From positions 1 to 64,000 of the forward strand of contig DASYDW010000064.1 of assembly GCA_036499395.1 (NCBI GenBank): DNA of 64,000 nt. The letters are read 5' to 3'. Positions 15,078-22,459 of the stretch are shown here, piece after piece (the stretch's first letter is position 1; each line of letters begins with the position of its first letter). The position numbers were made by a program, and so were the translations under genes. The notes under the pieces were generated by a model that saw only the letters and a list, made by a program, of their open reading frames with translations, searched no databases and was not told the DNA's origin. Source of the stretch: Pirellulales bacterium (GTDB taxonomy: Bacteria; Planctomycetota; Planctomycetia; Pirellulales; JACPPG01).

Positions 15078-16064
15078 ATGACAGCCACAGCTTTCACAAC
15101 TTTCACGAAGGGCCCTTTAATAGACTCTCCCGCAAAACCAATCTCGTCGAGTTTATCTCGCGAGGTTAAAGGATGGGCTACCAGCCTCAGCTCGGCCATG
15201 GTTGCTTTCGTATCGCTTGCAACGATTGGTGTTCTGCCAGCGACGAGTTTCGGCCAGGCCGTGGAACCAGTGGCGCGCAAGGCGTCCGCTCAACCGAGCA
15301 ATGAACAAATTCGTTCGACCGAGGGACCGATATTTCGCGTCGGCGCGATCATGGGATCAAACCTGTCCAGTAGTGACTCCAAAGGATCGGCAAAGGTCCA
15401 GGACGTGATCATGGATCTGGATACGGGCCATGTGCCGTTCATCGTGCTTGCGATCGACGATGCCGCTAGCGCCGCAGGATCGCTGGTCGTCCCCACGAGC
15501 GCAATTCGCGATTTCGGCACGCGCGAGCAATCGCTGCGATTGACTGCCAATGAGTTACGACAGAGCCCGAAAGTTCCCAAAGCAGCGAGTGAGCTGACAC
15601 GAGCCTGGGCCACGAGCGTGCTAGGACATTTTAAAACCGAGCCCTATTGGAAAGCCGATAACGATCGCGTCAGTGACCGCGACGTCCTGGTGCGAGCCAG
15701 TCAGTTGCACGACGTAGTTGTTGTGGCTGACGACGGTAAGCCGCTGGGACGGATCCAGGATTTTGCGATGACATCGCGCGGCGACATCGCCTACGCCGGC
15801 CTGAGCCAGCACGATAAAGCCGATCAATTGCACCCGATTCCCTTGAGTGCATTCATCGCCCCGGTGGGAAATACCGAATGGCGGCTGAATCTCCCGCCTG
15901 ACATCGTCGAGAATACCCCGAAATTCGCCGCGGCTAGCTGGCCTACCACGCTAGATCGCGGCTGGCTCGAGTACGTCCATGTGCGCTACGGCCGCTCGGT
16001 ATTCGACGGGGTTAATCGCACGGCGCAACCCAATCAGGCCACGGCTCAGAAAGAGAGCAAGTGA
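15078..16064 (+). CDS. Exported protein with two PRC-barrel-like domains
   Basis: A 328-residue protein. A long N-region precedes a hydrophobic segment (about 40-57, ending near ATSFGQA), so it is exported or membrane-anchored. The mature part has two PRC-barrel-like modules. The first is around 85-150 (RVGAIMGSNL, VQDVIMDLDTGHVPFIVLAI) and the second around 205-275 (VRASQLHDVVVVADDGKPLG, IQDFAM). Family knowledge: PRC barrels are small beta-barrels found in stress and RNA-processing proteins and often recur in envelope stress proteins. The start at 15078 follows GGGGAG about 9 bases upstream. It has a sigma-54 promoter candidate and a strong terminator downstream, so it is monocistronic. Confidence 0.8.
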   Translation: MTATAFTTFTKGPLIDSPAKPISSSLSREVKGWATSLSSAMVAFVSLATIGVLPATSFGQAVEPVARKASAQPSNEQIRSTEGPIFRVGAIMGSNLSSSDSKGSAKVQDVIMDLDTGHVPFIVLAIDDAASAAGSLVVPTSAIRDFGTREQSLRLTANELRQSPKVPKAASELTRAWATSVLGHFKTEPYWKADNDRVSDRDVLVRASQLHDVVVVADDGKPLGRIQDFAMTSRGDIAYAGLSQHDKADQLHPIPLSAFIAPVGNTEWRLNLPPDIVENTPKFAAASWPTTLDRGWLEYVHVRYGRSVFDGVNRTAQPNQATAQKESK

Positions 16065-16124
16065 GGCAGAGCTTCGCGGGACATGGAACCCCTTGTCGCT
16101 CGAGATCGCGCTCACTGTGATACG

Positions 16125-16168
16125 AAAAGGGTGGCGATGAAAACAGTTTTCACCGCCACCCTTTTTTT
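16125..16168 (+). terminator. Strong intrinsic terminator after PRC-barrel gene
   Basis: A stem of about 19 base pairs with one mismatch (AAAGGGTGGCG...CGCCACCCTTT) and a 2-base loop, followed by seven Ts. It also has four Ts on the minus side, so it may serve the convergent gene ending at 16223 as well. Confidence 0.9.
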
Positions 16169-16222
16169 CGATCGCGGGCGTGCGTCCTAACACAAAATCC
16201 GGAGCCGTCGCGATCGTGCGCG

Positions 16223-16531
16223 CTACTTAGCTGTGTGTTTCGCGCGGGTTCGGGCCGCCTTCTTAGCACCAGCGACACGTTCTGTTTTCGGGCGCGCGGC
16301 GGCCGCCTGACCTCCGAGACGACCTCCTTTTTTGGCCGGCGCCTTATTCGTGGTTTTGCCCACGCCACTGCCGCCCGGCTTTCGACCACCATGATCCATT
16401 TTGTTGACGGTCGCCCAGGCACGACGTTCGGCCTCGCCCTTGCGTACGCCGCGGGATTCGTATCCCTCTTCGATATGTTCGGCCTGCCGCTTCTGCTTGC
16501 CGGTGTACTTGGCTTTGTCACCTCGGGGCAT
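16223..16531 (-). CDS. Small basic stress-type protein with Lys/Ala-rich tail
   Basis: A 102-residue protein. Residues 1-45 (MPRGDKAKYTGKQKRQAEHI, EEGYESRG, GEAERRAWATVNK) match a widespread small family often labelled plasmid-stabilisation protein, although no toxin-antitoxin role is established. The C-terminal half is low-complexity Lys/Ala/Gly/Arg, resembling a histone H1-like tail, and probably binds nucleic acid. GGAGGT precedes the ATG by 5 bases. It is the last gene of a probable operon with the 67-residue and CsbD-type genes upstream; no separate sigma-54 site was found for it. Confidence 0.8.
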   Translation of the reverse strand: MPRGDKAKYTGKQKRQAEHIEEGYESRGVRKGEAERRAWATVNKMDHGGRKPGGSGVGKTTNKAPAKKGGRLGGQAAAARPKTERVAGAKKAARTRAKHTAK

Positions 16532-16607
16532 GACGCACCTCCACATTTTGATTTACATAGGTGAAAATCGAAGTCGAAATTTCTCGGAGGGGACGCTGCG
16601 CGCCGAC

Positions 16608-16811
16608 TCACCAGGGTTTCAACTTCCAGCCCATCACGAAGCCCACTCCCAGGCACCACAGGGCGACCATTTCGGGGCGTTCGCGGGCGTATTCGCGGAA
16701 ATGCGTGACCAGGTCCGCCTCGGCTCTGTGATCGGAGACTGCGAGCGCCGTTGCCGCAGCATTGCGCCGATGGGTCATAGATTCGTGAGCCGCTGAAGAT
16801 TTCCGTACCAT
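16608..16811 (-). CDS. 67-residue single-helix membrane protein
   Basis: Polar N-terminal 45 residues (VRKSSAAHESMTHRRNAAAT, then HFREYARERPEM) followed by one transmembrane helix VALWCLGVGFVMGWKLKPW at the extreme C-terminus. The C-terminal part, Pro-Glu-x-x-x followed by a Gly-rich helix, resembles the membrane end of DUF883 (ElaB/YqjD-type) ribosome-anchoring proteins. The assignment is by resemblance only. It sits between the CsbD-DUF883 gene and the basic stress protein on the same strand. Confidence 0.65.
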   Translation of the reverse strand: MVRKSSAAHESMTHRRNAAATALAVSDHRAEADLVTHFREYARERPEMVALWCLGVGFVMGWKLKPW

Positions 16812-16913
16812 GATTAGTGTTCTCCCAAAAGGCGATTTGTGTTTGACGAAAATGCGACCCCTTGAGGAAGTCGCTTACGCGATAGGTGAACATGAGAGTA
16901 ACTGCTTCACCGT

Positions 16914-17333
16914 CTAGCGATCGCGCATGAATAGGCTCAAGACCAGGCCCGTCAGCAAGCCCACGCCGAAAGCGGCCACAACCGATTCGGCCGGGCGTCC
17001 CCGAACCAAGTCCGCGGCATCGCCATAGTGGTCGCGCAGATGGTCGGCGACGTCGTGCAGCGTTCCCTGGGCGGCGGATGCCGCATCATTGACGAAGGTC
17101 CGACCATTCTCGACGGCCGTCGAAATGTCTGACGACGCATCGGCGGTCAAGCTCTCCAGGTAGTCCTGAATGGCGCGCCGTGTTTCGCCGGTCTTTCGTT
17201 GAATCAAGCCGACCAATTGATCGACGTCACCGTTGAAACGGCGTAAGTCGTCAGCCGTGAGATCGCCCCAGTGCTGCTTCAGAATGCCTTTAATTTCGTT
17301 CCATTGTCCTTGCAGGATTTGTGCGTTAATCAT
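16914..17333 (-). CDS. CsbD-like domain fused to DUF883-like membrane tail
   Basis: A 139-residue protein. Residues 1-58 are a CsbD-like domain (QILQGQWNEIKGILKQHWGD, LTADDL, FNGDVDQLVGLIQRKTGET). The middle is an amphipathic helix. Residues 105-139 form a DUF883-type end: RGRPAESVVAAFGVGLLTG, then LVLSLFMRDR. Family knowledge: CsbD proteins are general-stress proteins and DUF883 proteins tether to membranes and inactive ribosomes; the fusion suggests a membrane-bound stress protein. A sigma-54 promoter match lies 107 bases before the ATG. It is divergent from the stand-alone CsbD gene, which has its own sigma-54 match. Confidence 0.88.
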   Translation of the reverse strand: MINAQILQGQWNEIKGILKQHWGDLTADDLRRFNGDVDQLVGLIQRKTGETRRAIQDYLESLTADASSDISTAVENGRTFVNDAASAAQGTLHDVADHLRDHYGDAADLVRGRPAESVVAAFGVGLLTGLVLSLFMRDR

Positions 17334-17439
17334 CGGGGACGCTCCTTTTGCTTACGGAATCGGATACAGCAGACTGCGCCGCCGTTTTCGGGTAATGGCA
17401 ATCGGTCTGCGGAAAAGGTCGGAACGCTACCACATGAAT

Positions 17440-17455
17440 TGCATATTCCGTGCCG
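17440..17455 (-). promoter_or_regulatory. Sigma-54 promoter ahead of CsbD-DUF883 block
   Basis: Minus-strand CGGCACGGAATATGCA: GGCACG and TGCA match, exact GG-N10-GC spacing, one mismatch in each element. It is 107 bases before the ATG at 17333. Confidence 0.7.
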
Positions 17456-17597
17456 ACATAACGGTTTGCGATTTGTAGACCCACCATTGGGATAGTGCGA
17501 CTGCTCGGACGGGCGCAGTCGAAGTTCAGACTGATCCACCGTCGATTGTGAATGTCGGGTCAATAGGCGGAAACGATCTTCAAAAGTCCGGAGGCCG

Positions 17598-17613
17598 CGG
17601 CACAGTCCTTGCA
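17598..17613 (+). promoter_or_regulatory. Sigma-54 promoter ahead of CsbD gene
   Basis: CGGCACAGTCCTTGCA: GGCAC and TTGCA match with exact GG-N10-GC spacing, 71 bases before the ATG at 17684. A second, poorer candidate lies at 17396-17411. Confidence 0.8.
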
Positions 17614-17683
17614 TTTTCGTCGATGGGCGGACGCCACTGCTTAATTCAATACTGACCACAAAAGCCCCTGCAGGAGTTAAGCC

Positions 17684-17881
17684 ATGAATTGGGAACAGAT
17701 CCAAGGAAACTGGATGCAGTTGCGCGGCAAGATCAAGGAGAAATGGGGCAAGTTGACCGACGACGACCTGAATGTCATTGACGGCAAACGCGAGGAGCTT
17801 GCCAGCACGCTGCAAGCTAAATACGGCTACCAGCGCGAGCAGGCCGAGCAGGAAGCAGACGAGTTCTGCCGCTCGGCATAA
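17684..17881 (+). CDS. CsbD-family stress protein
   Basis: A 65-residue soluble protein that is entirely a CsbD domain: MNWEQIQGNWMQLRGKIKEK, WGKLTDDDL, DGKREELASTLQAKYG. Family knowledge: CsbD was named as a sigma-B-controlled protein in Bacillus and is induced by osmotic and starvation stress in many bacteria; its biochemical role is unknown. AGGAG lies 8 bases upstream of the ATG. It has its own sigma-54 promoter match. Confidence 0.93.
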   Translation: MNWEQIQGNWMQLRGKIKEKWGKLTDDDLNVIDGKREELASTLQAKYGYQREQAEQEADEFCRSA

Positions 17882-18012
17882 AGCCGAGCACGCCCCCTTT
17901 CACCGTGATTTGTCCAGCGGCCCTTAAACCAGAGTGATCGCCGCGCGAGCAGTTGGAGTTCCGGAGGCCAAAAGCCGGCAGATTTCTCGGAGATACTGTC
18001 CAAAAACTCGAA

Positions 18013-18028
18013 TGGCACGTGATGTGCA
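18013..18028 (+). promoter_or_regulatory. Sigma-54 promoter ahead of DUF1328 gene
   Basis: TGGCACGTGATGTGCA: a complete TGGCACG -24 element and TGCA at -12 (GTGC for TTGC), exact GG-N10-GC spacing. The DUF1328 ATG is 112 bases downstream. Confidence 0.8.
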
Positions 18029-18139
18029 ACCTCTCAATAGACGCGATTGGCATGCAAATCCTCTGATGAATGCGGTGGCCTCACACGGCACCGCGATCTC
18101 GCACAAATAACTCGGTCAATCTGGATAAGGAGCCTGATC

Positions 18140-18313
18140 ATGTTGTACTGGACGCTCGTATTTCTCGTCGTTGCAATGGTAGCCGCGGTTTTTGGATTTA
18201 CCGGCATATACATTGCCGCAGCGGAAATCGCCAAGATTTTGTTCTTCATCTTTTTGGTGCTGTTCATCGTGAGCCTGGTCGCCGGAGGACTCAATCGTCG
18301 TCCGCTCGCTTGA
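18140..18313 (+). CDS. DUF1328 (YtjA-family) small membrane protein
   Basis: A 57-residue protein with two transmembrane helices. The first is [20 protein letters not shown], followed by [15 protein letters not shown] and a second helix [15 protein letters not shown]. This is the standard DUF1328 architecture and length. Family knowledge: members are found across bacteria, often with CsbD, DUF883 and lysine-rich stress proteins, and have no known activity. AAGGAG precedes the ATG by about 8 bases, which fixes the start. Its promoter is the TGGCACG site at 18013. Confidence 0.92.
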   Translation: MLYWTLVFLVVAMVAAVFGFTGIYIAAAEIAKILFFIFLVLFIVSLVAGGLNRRPLA

Positions 18314-18346
18314 CGAATCGCACCGCTCGACTGCCATTGGCAGAGG

Positions 18347-18383
18347 GAGGCCCGGGGATTTGCGCCAGAGATCCTCGGGCCTC
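18347..18383. terminator. Hairpin between convergent DUF1328 and permease-like genes
   Basis: A 13-base stem with one mismatch (GAGGCCCGGGGAT against ATCCTCGGGCCTC) and an 11-base loop, lying between two converging genes. It lacks a long T-tract (only TT follows), so it may be a weak or factor-assisted terminator. Confidence 0.55.
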
Positions 18384-18437
18384 TTCATGCGCAGTCGTAA
18401 TTCGGTACGCCGTTATCAAGACGGAGCAGGAACCGAC

Positions 18438-18824
18438 TTAGTGTAAGGAATCGGGCAGATCCGATGCGGCTTCGGCCTGCGAGATATCGGACAGCTCGCG
18501 TTTGATCCGATGCAATTCCTCGTCCGAGCGACTTTCAAGATCAACCATATTGGTGCGGGCTTCGCCAACGGCGCGAAGTAACTCGTCCAGCTTCAATTGC
18601 ATGGCCAGCGAGTCGCGATTCTGCGTATTCTGAATCAAGAAGACCATCAGAAAGGTAACGATCGTCGTGCCGGTATTGATGGCCAATTGCCAAGTGTCGG
18701 AATATCCGAACAATGGCCCTGTCACGCCCCAGACGAGAATTGTCATCACTGCGACGATGAACGCCCGGTTAGAGCCGAGCACATCGGCCGTCGCCCTCGA
18801 GAAGATGCGAAACGAATCTTGCAC
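18438..18824 (-). CDS. Low-affinity iron permease family small membrane protein
   Basis: A 128-residue protein with two transmembrane helices. These are FIVAVMTILVWGVTGPLFGY, then SDTWQLAINTGTTIVTFLMV with FLIQNTQNRDSLAMQLKLDE. The SDTWQLxINTGTTIVTFLMVF and QNTQNRD signatures are those of the family named after yeast Fet4. The bacterial short form is not a proven iron transporter. Start is a GTG at 18824 with GGAG about 9 bases upstream. A sigma-54 promoter match is 60 bases upstream, placing it with the small stress membrane proteins. Confidence 0.9.
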   Translation of the reverse strand: MQDSFRIFSRATADVLGSNRAFIVAVMTILVWGVTGPLFGYSDTWQLAINTGTTIVTFLMVFLIQNTQNRDSLAMQLKLDELLRAVGEARTNMVDLESRSDEELHRIKRELSDISQAEAASDLPDSLH

Positions 18825-18883
18825 GAGCGTTTCTCCGAAAAGAGTAATTTGCGGCCGGTGCGCAATTCGCCATTACTGCAAGA

Positions 18884-18899
18884 TGCAATTCCAATGCCG
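18884..18899 (-). promoter_or_regulatory. Sigma-54 promoter ahead of permease-family gene
   Basis: Minus-strand CGGCATTGGAATTGCA: GGCA and TTGCA match with exact GG-N10-GC spacing, 60 bases before the GTG start at 18824. Confidence 0.75.
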
Positions 18900-18943
18900 C
18901 TCCTCCTGGGTACCCGACTAATGAGCGCTGCAAGGTGGATTAC

Positions 18944-20839
18944 ATGATCGGCGTCGTTGATGAACTAATCGTTCCACCGCAGGGCGCCGTGCGCCAGCCA
19001 GACGGCAGCACTCGCTGGTGCATCTGGGCACCGAAGCACGATGCGGTCTCGTTGATCCTATGGGAAAAAGGAGAGAGGCGTGAGCACCGTATGCGTAGCG
19101 GCGACGACGGGCATTTCCGGTGGATCGGTCGCGACATTGCGCATGGCGAGCGCTACGCGTATCGGCTGGCAGGCGACGGCCGTGAATACCCCGATCCCTT
19201 TTCCCGCTGGCAGCCCGAGGGGGTCCATCAGCCGTCGGCGGTATTCGATCCCCATCGTTTCATCTGGTCGGATTCCGGCTGGAAAGGGGTGGCGGCCGAG
19301 GCGTTGTCGATTTACGAATTGCACGTCGGCACATTTACACGCGAGGGAACGTTCGCGGCGGTCGCGGAACGCTTGCGCGACTTGCGAGATTTGGGCATCA
19401 CCGGCATCGAGATCATGCCGATCTCGCAGTTTTCCGGCGCACGCAACTGGGGTTACGACGGCGTCCATCCTTTTGCCGCGCAGAATTCCTATGGCGGGCC
19501 GGAGGAGTTACAGCGATTGGTCGATACGGCTCATGGGCTGGGAATGGCCGTTCTCTTGGACGTGGTCTACAACCATCTTGGCCCGGAAGGAAACTATTTC
19601 GGCGCATTCGCTCCCTACTTTACGGATCGCTACCACACCCCCTGGGGATCGGCGCTGAATTACGACGGTCGCGATTGCGATCCTGTGCGGCGGCTGGTGC
19701 TTGATAGTGCCACGATGTGGATTCGCGACTTCCACCTGGATGGGTTGCGTCTGGATGCGGTGCAAACCATCTACGATACCAGTGCGCTGCATATTCTGGC
19801 CGAATTGCAGGAATCGGTGCAGCGGATCGCGCGCGAGCAGAATCGACACGTCATCGTCATTGGCGAAACCAATCAGAATGATGTGCGCCTAGTCGCGCCG
19901 CGCGAACACGGCGGGTACGCTTTGGACGGTATTTGGGCGGACGACTTTCATCACAGCGTCCACGCGCTGCTGACGGACGAGCGGGACGGTTATTACGCGG
20001 AATTTGGGCCGCCAGAATATGTGGCGAAGGCCCTGCGGGACGTCTTCGTTTACGATGGCCGCTACAGTCCCTTTCATCGCCGCCGGCACGGTAACCGAGC
20101 CGGCGACACGCCGCGCGAGAAGTTCGTTTTCTGCGTGCAAAATCACGATCAGATTGGCAACCGCGCACTGGGCGACCGGCTGGCCGCGAACGTGTCCCCC
20201 GCCGAGTTGCGGCTGGCGGCTGCCTTATTGCTTTTGTCGCCGGCGATGCCGCTATTGTTCATGGGAGAAGAGTATGGCGAGCGCCAGCCCTTCCCCTTCT
20301 TCTGTTCCTTCTCGGACCCCGGCCTGGTGGCAGCGGTCCGGCGCGGTCGGCGCGCGGAACTGGCCTCGGTGAAATTCCAATGGAAGCACGAGCCCCCGGA
20401 CCCGCAAGGCGAGGCCGCATTCCTCGATGCGAAGTTGTCCTGGGATTGGCAGAGCGATTCGCAGCGCGCCGGTTTGCGAGCCTTGTACCAAGATTTGTTA
20501 GCGGCGCGCCAGGCCTGGTTCACGGATCCGCCGCGCGAGGTCACGTGTGCCGAGATTCTGGGAGGGGATGGTAAGTCTGCCTGCCTGTGGTGCGAGCGAG
20601 GTGGTCCCACCGCTGTGCAGATTTGCGCGAACCTCTCTGGTCAGACGGCGCCGGTGCCGAGATCGCCCAGCGCCGGGAGCCACTTAATGCTCTCAACGGC
20701 TGCCGGCGTTTACGGTGGCACGCGCGCAAACGACGATGATGCGATCACGCAACTGGGGCCCTATGAATGCCTGGTATGGGGACCAGCAGAATTGAGTCGT
20801 CCCGCGAACTTTCGAGCAGCAACAATGCCGTCGATCTAA
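18944..20839 (+). CDS. treZ: Malto-oligosyltrehalose trehalohydrolase
   Basis: A 631-residue GH13 hydrolase that releases trehalose from maltooligosyltrehalose made by TreY. An N-terminal CBM48/E-set-like domain spans about 1-105. The catalytic barrel starts at IYELHVGTFTREGTF. Its motifs are LLDVVYNHLGPEGNY, DGLRLDAV (nucleophile Asp271), VIVIGETNQND (acid/base Glu308) and FCVQNHDQIGNR. Family members usually have AESD at the Glu motif; here it reads GETN. I chose the ATG at 18944 because AAGG(T)GG lies about 6 bases upstream; a GTG nine bases earlier is possible. It has no convincing sigma-54 site immediately upstream, unlike treY. Confidence 0.95.
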   Translation: MIGVVDELIVPPQGAVRQPDGSTRWCIWAPKHDAVSLILWEKGERREHRMRSGDDGHFRWIGRDIAHGERYAYRLAGDGREYPDPFSRWQPEGVHQPSAVFDPHRFIWSDSGWKGVAAEALSIYELHVGTFTREGTFAAVAERLRDLRDLGITGIEIMPISQFSGARNWGYDGVHPFAAQNSYGGPEELQRLVDTAHGLGMAVLLDVVYNHLGPEGNYFGAFAPYFTDRYHTPWGSALNYDGRDCDPVRRLVLDSATMWIRDFHLDGLRLDAVQTIYDTSALHILAELQESVQRIAREQNRHVIVIGETNQNDVRLVAPREHGGYALDGIWADDFHHSVHALLTDERDGYYAEFGPPEYVAKALRDVFVYDGRYSPFHRRRHGNRAGDTPREKFVFCVQNHDQIGNRALGDRLAANVSPAELRLAAALLLLSPAMPLLFMGEEYGERQPFPFFCSFSDPGLVAAVRRGRRAELASVKFQWKHEPPDPQGEAAFLDAKLSWDWQSDSQRAGLRALYQDLLAARQAWFTDPPREVTCAEILGGDGKSACLWCERGGPTAVQICANLSGQTAPVPRSPSAGSHLMLSTAAGVYGGTRANDDDAITQLGPYECLVWGPAELSRPANFRAATMPSI

Positions 20840-20855
20840 AACGGGGAACCTTCGC

Positions 20856-21191
20856 TCACCGACGGGCCGTAGCGACTTTCGACCAACACGGCGGTGGAAC
20901 ATGGTCCACAACGACTTCGTCCACGACATCGAGGCGGGTCGCCAATCGCTGGCACAGCCGATAGACCGTCTGCTTGGCATGGAACGTCGAAACCACGCCC
21001 GAGACAATCAACTCCGCTGCCGCCGCGTTGAATTCGATTTCAACGCTGTGTCCACTGGTGGGCATTTGGCGAAGAAGCTCGCCCAGTATGCGACGCCTTA
21101 GATGACGGAGTTCTTCCAGTTGGGCCGAGGATTTTTGTGTGAGAGCTGGAAGCGGTTCGGCAAAGGCAGCCCGGCAAGCGGCTGGAATCAT
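20856..21191 (-). CDS. BON-like domain small protein
   Basis: A 111-residue protein. The N-terminal half is Ala/Leu/Arg-rich and helical, containing AQLEELRHLRRRILGELL. The C-terminal half (about 50-100) has the alternating pattern EIEFNAAAAELIVSGVVSTF, HAKQTVYRLCQRLA, VVDEVVVD. That corresponds to a BON domain (beta-alpha-beta with a conserved Gly), thought to bind phospholipid or polymer. I cannot confirm the family by search. The ATG at 21191 has AGGA about 10 bases upstream. A sigma-54 promoter match 57 bases upstream supports the gene being real. It is convergent with treZ, ending 16 bases from it. Confidence 0.65.
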   Translation of the reverse strand: MIPAACRAAFAEPLPALTQKSSAQLEELRHLRRRILGELLRQMPTSGHSVEIEFNAAAAELIVSGVVSTFHAKQTVYRLCQRLATRLDVVDEVVVDHVPPPCWSKVATARR

Positions 21192-21247
21192 GGAGAGCAA
21201 ATCCTACGGTGCGAGAGGAGAGGAGGTCTGAAGCCCTTGACCGCGGT

Positions 21248-21263
21248 TGCAAATCAGGGGCCA
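21248..21263 (-). promoter_or_regulatory. Sigma-54 promoter candidate for BON-like gene
   Basis: Minus-strand TGGCCCCTGATTTGCA: TGGC and TTGCA match with exact GG-N10-GC spacing; two mismatches in the -24 box. It is 57 bases before the ATG at 21191. Confidence 0.65.
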
Positions 21264-21574
21264 AAAAATTCCGATTCTATGAATCACAGCGGTTTTCTCT
21301 TGCCATGTTCGCTCCTTAAGAACGCGTTGACTGCGGGTAGTCTTGTTAACTCATGGTTCGAAGCCGGCCACCATGACCGCTTCGGCTCCAAATCTCCCAG
21401 GTCGCATGGACCTTTAGTAACGCATCCGGCTGCGGAATCTCGGGCTTTTTAGCCGGTGACATTCCGCCCCAGCGCCGGCCGCGATCTCGGAGTTCGACGC
21501 GGGTATAAAAGTTGCAACCTTCGCTTGGTATAACTCGTTGACCATCGACAATTTCCCTGACAGGGCTTGCCGCA
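21264..21574. other. Intergenic stretch without recognised gene
   Basis: About 310 bases between the sigma-54 site of the BON-like gene and the receiver-Hpt gene. I see no open frame with a ribosome-binding site and no -24/-12 match toward 21575, so the receiver-Hpt gene probably uses an ordinary promoter. Confidence 0.35.
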
Positions 21575-22402
21575 GTGATTTCAGATCCGCATCGGGCAGA
21601 GTTCTCAGAGCCGCGCGTGTTGATCGTGGCTCAAGATGTTGAGCAACGTCAGTCCTTGGCCGAAGCGATTTCTGCGTTCGGTTTTCAAAGCCAGCTTGCC
21701 GGCAACTGCCTTGAGGCGACTCAAGCCTTTTCGAGACATCCGTTCAATGCGGTGCTGCTTGACTTGTCCGACGCGGTTCTGGATAGCGCGGTCACGGCTC
21801 GATTGCTGCGCAGCCTGGAAACGGGAGAGCAGCGCGTGCGGATATTCTCCATTTCACCGGTTCAGGGTGCCGATCAACAGCGTCATTTGGCGGCGGGAGT
21901 CGATGGTTTTTTTTCGACCACCTTCAATGCCGATGAGCTTGATCGCCTATTGCGCGCGACGCCGGTCGCGCCGATTCGACCACGGCGCGATCTGGCGGCA
22001 GCCGCGCGGCGCGCGTCGTCGATCGATTTGCAAGCGGCGCTAGCGCGACTGGGGGGGGACGAGTCGCTACTGGCGGATTTGATCCAATTCTTCTTTGAAG
22101 ATGCATTTGGAATATTAGCCGCGATGCACGCAGCCATCGATAAGCAGAACTGGGACGAGGCGCGCCGGGCGGCACACAGCTTGAAAGGCTTATCATCCAA
22201 TTTCGGTGCGGCGCCCGCCGTCAATATCCTGCAAGCCATAGAGAGTTGCGACCGGGACGGCGAAACCGCGGCAAGCGCCCAATCGTTTGCCACGTTTGTC
22301 GCCGACGCCGATGAAGAGGTGGCATGGCTCGCCGCGGCGCTGGCCGAGTACTCGGCCAGCGCGTGCGATGGGGCGTCCAAGGACAAGAACGCATCACACT
22401 GA
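21575..22402 (+). CDS. Pseudo-receiver plus Hpt phosphotransfer protein
   Basis: A 275-residue signalling protein. Residues 14-127 have a receiver fold: VLIVAQDVEQ at the first strand, phospho-Asp position Asp63 in AVLLDLSD. The acidic pair is reduced to Gln-Asp and the conserved Lys after the fifth strand is replaced (FFSTTFN), so it looks degenerate. Residues about 150-245 form an Hpt domain with RRAAHSLKGLSSNFGA, phospho-His at His201. Family knowledge: Hpt domains shuttle phosphate from hybrid-kinase receivers to response regulators. Neighbouring genes encode exactly those partners. The start is a GTG with only a weak ribosome-binding site. Confidence 0.88.
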   Translation: MISDPHRAEFSEPRVLIVAQDVEQRQSLAEAISAFGFQSQLAGNCLEATQAFSRHPFNAVLLDLSDAVLDSAVTARLLRSLETGEQRVRIFSISPVQGADQQRHLAAGVDGFFSTTFNADELDRLLRATPVAPIRPRRDLAAAARRASSIDLQAALARLGGDESLLADLIQFFFEDAFGILAAMHAAIDKQNWDEARRAAHSLKGLSSNFGAAPAVNILQAIESCDRDGETAASAQSFATFVADADEEVAWLAAALAEYSASACDGASKDKNASH

Positions 22403-22459
22403 CAGGGTGACGATCGCGGCTCCTTTGTTGCGAGCCAGCTTCTCGGTGGCACCACGCGG

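Noticed and set aside
17396-17411. TGGCAATCGGTCTGCG upstream of the CsbD gene
   Set aside because: Correct spacing but weaker than the site at 17598 and much farther from the gene.
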